From: Phytoplasma sp041276565
GTDB taxonomy: Bacteria; Bacillota_I; Bacilli_A; Acholeplasmatales; Acholeplasmataceae
DNA length: 33,228 nucleotides
NCBI RefSeq assembly: GCF_041276565.1
Contig: NZ_JBGGGR010000045.1
Span: 1 to 33,228, forward strand
Direction: 5' to 3'
Shown here: positions 27,001 through 33,228 of the stretch, piece by piece
Layout of the letters: each line of letters begins with the position of its first letter
Numbering within the stretch: the first letter of the stretch is position 1
Notes under the pieces: generated by a model
The model's input: only the letters and a program-made list of their open reading frames with translations
Database searches by the model: none
What the model was told of the DNA's origin: nothing
Position numbers and translations under genes: made by a program

Positions 27001-27834
27001 GAACATTTATCAACTGCTAATGGAGATTTTATATCTACTCCTGGAGTTAACGAAATTGTTAGAGTTTATATTGCTAAAAAAAGAAAAATTAAAGAAGGCG
27101 ATAAAATAGCAGGTCGTCACGGAAATAAAGGGGTTGTATCTCGTATTTTACCTAAAGAAGATTTACCTTATATGGAAGATGGTACAATTATTGATGTTAT
27201 GTTAAATCCTTTAGGTGTTCCAAGTAGAATGAATATCGGACAAATTTTAGAAATGCATTTAGGATTTGCTGCTAGAAAATTAGGAATCAAAGTTGCTACT
27301 CCTGTTTTTGATGGCGCTAACAACGAAGATTTAAAAGATATTATGCAAGAAGCTAATATTCCTTTAGATGGAAAAATGGTTTTATATGATGGTCGTACTG
27401 GAGAACCTTATGACAATCGTATTTCAGTTGGAACATTATATATGATCAAATTGTCTCATATGGTTGATGATAAATTACATGCAAGAAACGTTGGACCATA
27501 TACTTTAATAACAAATCAAGCAACACGTGGACAAGGTAGTGTTGGACCAGGAGGACAAAGAACTGGTGAGATGGAAGTTTGGAGTTTATATGGTTACGGA
27601 GCAGCTCATACTTTACAAGAATTTTTAACTGTCAAAAGTGATGATATGATAGGACGTAATAAAACTTATAACGCTATAGTTAATGGATTACCTTTACCGA
27701 AACCATCTATTCCTGAAAGTTTTAGAGTTTTTACTAAAGAATTACAATCTTTAGGATTGCATGTGGAATTGATAAAATCTGATACTAAAGAAAATAAAGT
27801 AAATCATTCTTTAGTCGAAAAAAATAAGGAGTAA
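24100..27834 (+). CDS. rpoB: RNA polymerase beta subunit
   Basis: I start at the ATG at 24100 (MKKYSNVKYGTKVERRNYSK, GGAG 10 bases upstream), giving 1244 residues. The frame is open from 24025, but that segment overlaps the terminator and has no family match. The rifampicin-site region is at about 543-572 (SSSRLSHFMDQINPLAELTQ), catalytic GRLCSIETPEGPSIG lies near 592-606 and GRHGNKGVVSRI starts at 1005. At the E. coli Q513 and H526 positions the residues are His550 and Gln563. The beta-lobe contains two DxxTGEIL repeats, as in Firmicutes. rpoC follows after 13 bases. No lesion is seen. Confidence 0.98.
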   Translation: MKKYSNVKYGTKVERRNYSKMNYDFPLPNLIKTQMDSFELFLKKGIQETLSDISPITSYNGNLKLYFDDFYLEKPKFSPKQSKKLDLSYSSELFVNVRLENVLTGEIKKNRVLILDLPLMTPSGNFIINGIERVIISQIIRSSGTYFTQKFDLKYNKMRYEVQIIPTRGAWIEYEQSNKDVLYAKLDRSKKISLTKFIQVLGFNSKEEIENVFGKNKLLELNFDKDNTSNSEEAIIELYSKLNQGEKVSVNSAREFIRTRLFDRKKYDLSSVGRYKLNKKLDILKRVENTYLTYDLKDIDTGEILFPKGTLLNKHVIQELKEKRKHFTRELVNPESNLENENNSKEDPELVYKKDNSDTDLYIKEHITNILTGEILVEADTLLTNETIEFLQENKEFLEESVIEFFLENNNLFKEIVFETKKKVLNEVLEVYKLDDDNNKQFIKVIGNNQSEQCTNIFLSDIIASVSYYLNLYEGVGEIDDIDYLGNRRLRLVGELLTNQFRIGLTRSEKNIKDRMSISKFETTTPNGLVNFSSLSMVVKSFFSSSRLSHFMDQINPLAELTQKRRISALGTGGIDRDRAGVEVRDVHNSYYGRLCSIETPEGPSIGLISSLSTYAQVDKYGFIETPFFKVEQLDDITKVSSEFKYLTSIQEEDKIIASADALLNEDNTFKKNKVIARKNGETGMYDIDQLSYIDVSPKQIVSVATSTIPFLEHNDASRALMGTNMQRQALPLLITDSPVVSTGIEHRIVKDSGCLVLSEQDGRVSYVDAQKIVIKSEDNEEKEYPLTVFEKSNQNTLMLHKPIVRKNELVKKGDIIADGPATDKGELALGKNINVAFMTWEGYNYEDAIIISENLVHNDVYTSIHITKYEIVARELKKGAGKEEITREIPNVSKEAIRNLDENGIIIPGSEVKEGDILVGKIVPQVVFEMTPYERLIHTIIGEKVRDYKDASLRVPFGEAGIVQSVEHLSTANGDFISTPGVNEIVRVYIAKKRKIKEGDKIAGRHGNKGVVSRILPKEDLPYMEDGTIIDVMLNPLGVPSRMNIGQILEMHLGFAARKLGIKVATPVFDGANNEDLKDIMQEANIPLDGKMVLYDGRTGEPYDNRISVGTLYMIKLSHMVDDKLHARNVGPYTLITNQATRGQGSVGPGGQRTGEMEVWSLYGYGAAHTLQEFLTVKSDDMIGRNKTYNAIVNGLPLPKPSIPESFRVFTKELQSLGLHVELIKSDTKENKVNHSLVEKNKE

Positions 27835-27847
27835 AATTATCATTATT

Positions 27848-30800
27848 ATGACTTTGGATGTTCAAATTGAAAATTTTTCTCTTTCTGAATCAACCTTAAA
27901 ATCTTTGAAATCAATAGAGATTAATTATTTAAAAGATTTTAATTTATATACTTTAAAAGAATTACAATCTTTATTAAATAAAGATAGTTTTTCAGAAATA
28001 ATTCCTATTTTAAGAACTAATTTTTTACCTGAAAATTTAAAAAATTTAGATTTAGAACAAGAACTTATTATTCTTTTATCAAAAAATCAAATTAATAATT
28101 CTCATGCTCTTTTAACATCAGATTTAGATTTTTTGTATAAGATATTAGAAAACGAAGAACCAGATTATTTTAGATCTATTGAAGATATTTTTACTCTATA
28201 TAGATATAATTCTGAAGATGAAAACGAATATATTCCTGAAGAATCTAATCCTTCTTTAGAAAAAAAAATATTCTTTTCTGATTCTGAAAAAAAATATGGA
28301 AGTCGTGAATATGAATATTTTAAAATTCGTTTAGCTTCTCCCAACGAAATAAGACAATGGTCTTATGGTGAAATAGTTAATTACGAAACTATTAATTATC
28401 GTACTTCTAAACCAGAAATTGGAGGACTTTTTTGTCCTAAGATTTTTGGCCCTTCTAAAGATTTTTCATGTTCTTGTAACAAAAAACAACCATTACAAAT
28501 ATCTCAAATTTGTCCTAGATGTGGAGTTGAAATAACAGAACAAAAAGTACGTCGTGAAAGAATGGGACATATTGAATTAGCTGCTCCTATTGTTCATACT
28601 TGGTATTTAAACAGTTCTCCAAGTAGATTGTCTATTTTATTAGGTATCAAAACAAAAGAATTATTAGAAATAGTTTATTATGCTTCTTATATTGTTTTTA
28701 CTCCAGGAAGAACTAGATTAGTAAAAGGACAAATTATATCAGAAATCCAATACGGAAATTATCTAGATATGTATGGTGATGATTCTTTTGTTGCTTTAAC
28801 AGGTGCAGAAGCTGTTAAAAAATTATTACAAGAATTAGATTTAAATAAAGAAATAAATGAATTAAGAAATATTTTAAAACATATTTCAAAACAAAAAAGA
28901 GATAGTATTATCAAAAGATTAGAAATTTTAATATCTTTTAATCAATCTGATAACAAACCTGAATGGATGGTTATGGATGTGCTTCCTATTCTTCCAGCTG
29001 ATTTGAGACCTATCGTTCCTTTAGATGGTGGACGTTTTGCTACTGCTGATATAAATGATTTATACAGAAGAATTTTAAATCGTAATAATCGTTTAAAAAA
29101 ACAAATAAAACAAAAAGCACCTAGATTAATTATTAAAAACGAAAAAAGAATGTTACAAGAAGCTGTTGATGTATTATTTGATAATGTTAAAGTTAATAAA
29201 AAAAATAATTTCAACATTGACAAAAATAAAACATTAAAATCTTTATCAGAAATGTTAAGAGGAAAACAAGGTCGTTTTCGTCAAAACCTTTTAGGTAAAA
29301 GAGTGGATTATTCAGGAAGATCTGTTATTATTGTCGGTCCTGAATTAAAAATTCATCAATGTGGTTTACCTAGAATTATGGCCGTTATTTTATTTAAACC
29401 TTTTATTTTAAATAAATTACAAGAAACAAGAGGCATCGACAAAAAAAGTGCTACTGTTTTATATGAAAAAATGGATGAATACGTTTTTAATGTTTTAGAA
29501 GAAGTAGTTAAAGAACATCCTGTTTTATTAAATAGAGCACCTACTTTGCACCGTTTAGGAATTCAAGCTTTTGAACCAAAATTAATTGACGGAAAAGCGA
29601 TTAAATTACATCCTTTAGTTACTCCTGCTTTTAATGCCGATTTTGATGGCGACCAAATGGCTGTTTATTTACCTCTTTCTGTTGAAGCTCAAGCTGAAGC
29701 ACGTTTATTAATGTTAATTTCAAATAATATTTTAGATCCTAAAAATGGAAATCCTGTTTTATTCCCTTCTCAAGATATGGTTTTAGGAAATTATTATTTA
29801 ACTATCGAAGAGAAAAAAGATCGTATTGTAGAAGGATTTCAATCTGAATTAAAAACAGAACAACATCATTACAAACATCGTAACGAATGTAAAATCTTTT
29901 TTGATTTAAAAGACGCTGAATTATCTTATTTCAATAAAGAAATTCATTTACATACTAAAATTTTAGTTCCAACAGTTAATGTTAACTCTTATTTTACTCC
30001 AGAACAAAAAGAAAAATATTTAGTAACTACTTTAGGTAAATTAATTTTTAATAATATTTTACCTTCTGATTTTCCATATATCCAAGAACCTACTTTATTT
30101 AATTTAGAAATTAAAACACCAGATTTTTATTTTGTTCCGAAAGCACAAGATCCTCAACAATATTTAAATGATTCTCCATACATTGAACCTTTCAAGAAAA
30201 AATTCTTATCAATGATAATTGATCGTGTTTTCAAAAAAAGTACTATCAATGAAACATCTAAAATGTTGGATGATATTAAAGATTTAGGATTTAAATATTC
30301 TACTATCGCAGGAATTACTATTTCTCATAGTGATATTAGTGTTTATTCTAAAAAAGAAGAATTATTAGAAAAAACAGAAAATAAAATTACGAAAATAGAA
30401 AATTTTTATAATGATGGTTTTTTAACATCTTCTGAAAAGAAAAATTTAGTTATTCAAGAATGGAAAATTATTCGTGAACAAATTCAAGAAGGCTTAATGA
30501 AAGAACTTAATAGAGATAATAATTTGTTTATGATAAGTGATAGTGGAGCAAGAGGAAATACTTCTAACTTTTCTCAATTATCAGGTATGAGAGGATTAAT
30601 GAATAGTCCTAAGGGTGAAATTTTAGAAATTCCTGTTAAAACTTCTTTTAAAGAAGGATTAACAGTTTCTGAATTTTTCCTCTCAACTCACGGAGCTCGT
30701 AAAGTGTCTACTGATACTGCTTTAAAAACAGCAGAATCAGGTTATTTAACTCGTAGATTGATCGATGTAGCACAAGATAATATTATTACACAAGAAGATT

Positions 30801-31939
30801 GTGGATCTGATCAAGGTATTTATGTTGAAGCTATTAACAGAGATGGTAAAGAAATAATTTCTTTAGAACAACGTATTTTTAGTCGTTTCGCTGCTGAAAA
30901 TATTTTTAATTCTAAAACACAAGAAATGATCGTTGGTAAAAATGAACTTTTATCAGAAGAAGTCATTGAAAAAATTGTTTCTTCAGAAATCAAAAAAGTT
31001 AAAATAAGAAGTATTTTCCATTGTCATTCAGAATTTGGTGTTTGTAGCAAATGTTATGGTTTAAATTTGGCTAACAATAAAAAAGTTGAAATTGGTGAAG
31101 CTGTTGGAGTAATAGCAGCGCAATCTATCGGAGAACCTGGAACACAATTAACAATGAGAACTTTCCATACTGGAGGAGTTTTAGCGGTTTCTGATATTAC
31201 TCAAGGATTACCAAGAATTCAAGAATTATTTGAAGCTAGAAGACCTAAAGGAAAATCTATTATCAGTGAATATGATGGCTATATAGAAGAAATAAAAAAT
31301 ATAAATTCTTCATTACCTCAAATTGTTATTGTTCCTGATTATGATCCAACAACAAAAGTTATTTACGATATTTATTCTAATGTCGAAATTATAGTTCAAG
31401 AAAATACAAGAGTTTACGCTGGACAACAATTAACAACAGGTTCTATCGATTTAAGAGAATTATTAAGAATTACTGATGTTGAACAAACACAAAAATATAT
31501 TTTAGAAGAAGTACAACAAGTATATCAATCTCAAAGTGTTACAATCAGTGATAAACATATTGAAATTATTATTCGTCAAATGTTTAAACAAGTTTTAATT
31601 ATTTTTGAAGGCGATACTCCTTTTTTACCAGGAACAGAAGTTTCTATAAAAGAATTTAAAAAAGTAAATCTTCAAATGTTAAAAGAAAATAAAACTTTAG
31701 CAGTTGGAAAACCTGTTTTATTAGGCATCACAAGAGCTTCTTTAAAAAGTGAATCTTTCCTTTCAGCGGCTTCTTTCCAAGAAACTACTAAGATTTTAAT
31801 TGATGCTGCTATTAAAGGTCAATCAGATTATTTATATGGTTTAAAAGAAAATGTTATTGTTGGTGGATTGATTCCAGCAGGAACAGGAATTTTAGAATCT
31901 AATAAATTTGATTATCCTGTAAATAAAAATAATAAATAA
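27848..31939 (+). CDS. rpoC: RNA polymerase beta' subunit with an N-terminal extension
   Basis: The catalytic loop NADFDGD is at 596-602 (Asp598, 600, 602). Zinc site 1 uses Cys208, Cys210, Cys222 and Cys225; zinc site 2 includes Cys1059, Cys1066 and Cys1069. The canonical subunit begins near residue 149 (EYEYFKIRLASPNEIRQWSY), so about 148 extra residues precede it. Residues 7-52 of the extension (IENFSLSESTLKSLKSIEI then NYLKDFNLYTLKELQSLL) resemble the helix-hairpin-helix of the alpha subunit C-terminal domain. The rest is acidic and Ser/Glu-rich. The AAGGAG overlapping the rpoB stop lies 16 bases before the ATG, long for initiation; ATT or ATC codons nearer to it are possible but unproven starts. 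Total length is 1363. Confidence 0.97.
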   Translation: MTLDVQIENFSLSESTLKSLKSIEINYLKDFNLYTLKELQSLLNKDSFSEIIPILRTNFLPENLKNLDLEQELIILLSKNQINNSHALLTSDLDFLYKILENEEPDYFRSIEDIFTLYRYNSEDENEYIPEESNPSLEKKIFFSDSEKKYGSREYEYFKIRLASPNEIRQWSYGEIVNYETINYRTSKPEIGGLFCPKIFGPSKDFSCSCNKKQPLQISQICPRCGVEITEQKVRRERMGHIELAAPIVHTWYLNSSPSRLSILLGIKTKELLEIVYYASYIVFTPGRTRLVKGQIISEIQYGNYLDMYGDDSFVALTGAEAVKKLLQELDLNKEINELRNILKHISKQKRDSIIKRLEILISFNQSDNKPEWMVMDVLPILPADLRPIVPLDGGRFATADINDLYRRILNRNNRLKKQIKQKAPRLIIKNEKRMLQEAVDVLFDNVKVNKKNNFNIDKNKTLKSLSEMLRGKQGRFRQNLLGKRVDYSGRSVIIVGPELKIHQCGLPRIMAVILFKPFILNKLQETRGIDKKSATVLYEKMDEYVFNVLEEVVKEHPVLLNRAPTLHRLGIQAFEPKLIDGKAIKLHPLVTPAFNADFDGDQMAVYLPLSVEAQAEARLLMLISNNILDPKNGNPVLFPSQDMVLGNYYLTIEEKKDRIVEGFQSELKTEQHHYKHRNECKIFFDLKDAELSYFNKEIHLHTKILVPTVNVNSYFTPEQKEKYLVTTLGKLIFNNILPSDFPYIQEPTLFNLEIKTPDFYFVPKAQDPQQYLNDSPYIEPFKKKFLSMIIDRVFKKSTINETSKMLDDIKDLGFKYSTIAGITISHSDISVYSKKEELLEKTENKITKIENFYNDGFLTSSEKKNLVIQEWKIIREQIQEGLMKELNRDNNLFMISDSGARGNTSNFSQLSGMRGLMNSPKGEILEIPVKTSFKEGLTVSEFFLSTHGARKVSTDTALKTAESGYLTRRLIDVAQDNIITQEDCGSDQGIYVEAINRDGKEIISLEQRIFSRFAAENIFNSKTQEMIVGKNELLSEEVIEKIVSSEIKKVKIRSIFHCHSEFGVCSKCYGLNLANNKKVEIGEAVGVIAAQSIGEPGTQLTMRTFHTGGVLAVSDITQGLPRIQELFEARRPKGKSIISEYDGYIEEIKNINSSLPQIVIVPDYDPTTKVIYDIYSNVEIIVQENTRVYAGQQLTTGSIDLRELLRITDVEQTQKYILEEVQQVYQSQSVTISDKHIEIIIRQMFKQVLIIFEGDTPFLPGTEVSIKEFKKVNLQMLKENKTLAVGKPVLLGITRASLKSESFLSAASFQETTKILIDAAIKGQSDYLYGLKENVIVGGLIPAGTGILESNKFDYPVNKNNK

Positions 31940-31953
31940 ATTAAATAAAAATG

Positions 31954-31993
31954 ATATTTTTCTTTTTTTAAAAAGAAAAATATTGTTTTTTTT
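31954..31993 (+). terminator. Terminator after rpoC
   Basis: A perfect 14-bp stem (ATATTTTTCTTTTT and its complement, 31954-31983, 2-base loop) is followed by a T run at 31986-31993. It ends the rpoBC transcript. Confidence 0.75.
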
Positions 31994-32011
31994 ATAAAAA
32001 AAAGTTATAAT
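31983..32011 (+). promoter_or_regulatory. Promoter of the rpsL-rpsG-fusA operon
   Basis: The -35 TTGTTT (31983-31988) and perfect -10 TATAAT (32006-32011) are separated by exactly 17 bases. The -35 lies in the end of the rpoC terminator. The predicted start is about 80 bases before rpsL. Confidence 0.65.
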
Positions 32012-32100
32012 TATATGTATTATATAAAATATAAGTTTATTAATTTATTATTGTAAAATTTTTTTTATTATGAATCGAAAATTATAAAAAGGAGTTTTTT

Positions 32101-32517
32101 ATGCCTACTATTCCTCAATTAATTAGAAATAAAAGAGTAGATAAAGTTTCTAAAAATAAATCGCCAGCTTTTGGATACGGATTTAATAGTTTGAAGAAAA
32201 AAAATATTAATTTTAATTCTCCTCAAAAATCTGGTGTTTGCATCAAAGTATCTACTATGACTCCTAAAAAACCCAATTCAGCTTTAAGAAAATTCGCTAG
32301 AGTACGTTTAAGTAATAAAACGGAAATAACTGCTTATATTCCTGGAATAGGTCATTCTTTACAAGAACATAGTGTAGTTTTAGTTCGTGGTGGAAGAGTC
32401 AAAGATTTACCTGGTGTACGTTATCATGTAGTAAGAGGAGCTTTAGACGCTACAGGAGTCGCAAATAGACAACAAGGGCGTTCAAAATATGGCTCTAAAA
32501 AAAATACTAAAAAATAA
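32101..32517 (+). CDS. rpsL: 30S ribosomal protein S12
   Basis: S12 is part of the decoding centre. MTPKKPNSALRK and GGRVKDLPGVRYHVVRGALD are intact. The lysines equivalent to E. coli K42 and K87 (often numbered 43 and 88) are present, so no streptomycin-type resistance change is visible. The length is 138. AAAAAGGAG lies 7 bases upstream. First gene of the str operon. Confidence 0.98.
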   Translation: MPTIPQLIRNKRVDKVSKNKSPAFGYGFNSLKKKNINFNSPQKSGVCIKVSTMTPKKPNSALRKFARVRLSNKTEITAYIPGIGHSLQEHSVVLVRGGRVKDLPGVRYHVVRGALDATGVANRQQGRSKYGSKKNTKK

Positions 32518-32550
32518 TATCAATTATTAATTAAAAAGGAGGATAAAATT

Positions 32551-33021
32551 ATGTCACGTAAGAAAAAAATTTATAAAAAAGAAATTTCTTTAGATCCTGT
32601 TTATAATTCTAAATTAGTTACTAAAATTATTAATACTATTATGAAAGATGGCAAAAAAGGAGTCGCTAAAGCTATTTTATATGGCGCATTAGACAAAGTT
32701 AGAGAAATAACAAAAAGAGAACCAATAGATGTTTTTAATGAAGCTTTGAATAATGTTATGCCTATATTAGAGGTTCGTACACGTACTATAGGGAGCCAAA
32801 ATTATCAAGTTCCTTCAGAAGTACGTGCTGAAAGACGTCAATCTTTAGGTTTAAGATGGTTAATTTTGAATGCACAAAAAAGAAATGCTAAAACAATGCA
32901 AGAAAAATTATCAAAAGAAATTATTGATGCTGCTGCTGGAATAGGTGGTGCTGTTAAAAAAAAGGAAGATATGCATCGTATGGCAGAATCCAACAAGGTT
33001 TTTGCACATCATCGTTGGTAA
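32551..33021 (+). CDS. rpsG: 30S ribosomal protein S7
   Basis: S7 nucleates the 30S head and binds near the E site. VMPILEVRTRTIGSQNYQVP, EVRAERRQSLGLRWL and the C-terminal KKKEDMHRMAESNKVFAHHRW match the family. The 156-residue length is standard. It is preceded by AAAAAGGAGG, one of the best ribosome sites in the window, and lies 33 bases after rpsL. Confidence 0.98.
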   Translation: MSRKKKIYKKEISLDPVYNSKLVTKIINTIMKDGKKGVAKAILYGALDKVREITKREPIDVFNEALNNVMPILEVRTRTIGSQNYQVPSEVRAERRQSLGLRWLILNAQKRNAKTMQEKLSKEIIDAAAGIGGAVKKKEDMHRMAESNKVFAHHRW

Positions 33022-33054
33022 AAACAACTGAATGCATATTAAGGAGAATTTATT

Positions 33055-33228
33055 ATGGGACATCAATTTAAGATTGATAAAGTACGTAATATCGGAATCA
33101 TGGCTCATATTGATGCTGGCAAAACGACTACAACGGAAAGAATTTTATTTCACAGTGGAAAAATACATAAAATAGGCGAAACTCATGATGGAAAATCTCA
33201 AATGGACTGGATGGAACAAGAACAAGAA
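33055..33228 (+). CDS. fusA: Elongation factor G, 5' part (truncated by the window edge)
   Basis: The first 58 codons of the translocation GTPase are present. The P-loop AHIDAGKTTTTERIL is at 17-31 and HDGKSQMDWMEQEQE leads into the switch I region, where the window ends. Lys replaces the more usual Ala in the HEGxSQMDWM stretch. AAGGAG lies 8 bases before the ATG. Third gene of the rpsL-rpsG-fusA operon; tuf normally follows. Confidence 0.98.
   Translation, partial: MGHQFKIDKVRNIGIMAHIDAGKTTTTERILFHSGKIHKIGETHDGKSQMDWMEQEQE

Noticed and set aside
28942..29223. Antisense frame of 93 codons within rpoC
   Set aside because: It is opposite a conserved part of beta' and has the composition of a complement of coding sequence.
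32911..33108. Antisense frame of 65 codons across the end of rpsG and the start of fusA
   Set aside because: Both plus-strand genes are certain.

Overview
The window looks like a chromosome segment of a phytoplasma ('Candidatus Phytoplasma', Acholeplasmatales; plant and insect-infecting mollicutes). The reasons are: DNA that is extremely AT-rich by eye; UGA used as a stop with tryptophan read from TGG, so not the Mycoplasma/Spiroplasma code; a Firmicutes-like translation/transcription gene order; and a 2-hydroxycarboxylate (malate/citrate) transporter. I cannot name the species from sequence alone.

Left part (1-8.6 kb) is accessory and decaying. It begins with the last codons of a probable FtsH protease, then a membrane-anchored alpha/beta hydrolase on the minus strand. 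Next come a secreted protein and a polytopic membrane protein on the plus strand, a type II restriction-modification pair on the minus strand, a CPBP-like membrane protease fragment, and ribF. Almost every gene here except the hydrolase is interrupted. I reconstructed six single-base frameshifts at short A/T runs (two in the secreted protein, one each in the membrane protein, restriction gene, methyltransferase and ribF), plus one in-frame stop in the methyltransferase. Restoring the runs gives coherent full-length proteins. Two further gene relics lie in 8.1-8.6 kb.

Middle part (8.6-12.9 kb) holds an intact 2-hydroxycarboxylate transporter gene, the ribosome-assembly GTPase der, a minus-strand tRNA-Cys, and a plus-strand tRNA array Glu-Arg-Pro-Gly closed by a terminator.

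Right part (13.4-33.2 kb) is an intact core block entirely on the plus strand: rplM-rpsI, gltX, cysS, a CtpE-like P-type ATPase, rlmB, rpmG, secE, nusG, rplK, rplA, rplJ, rplL, rpoB, rpoC, rpsL, rpsG and the start of fusA. Its order is the classic Bacillus gltX-cysS-...-fusA order with genes lost and an ATPase inserted after cysS. Intrinsic terminators separate rpsI/gltX, rplL/rpoB and rpoC/rpsL. Recurrent extended -10 promoters (TGnTANAAT type) lie in several upstream regions.

Points most worth a second look: an extra N-terminal region of about 148 residues on RpoC with an alpha-CTD-like helix-hairpin-helix signature; changes at two rifampicin-contact positions in RpoB; the cluster of homopolymer frameshifts confined to the accessory part and ribF; a three-helix SecE; and the unrecognised secreted/membrane gene pair.
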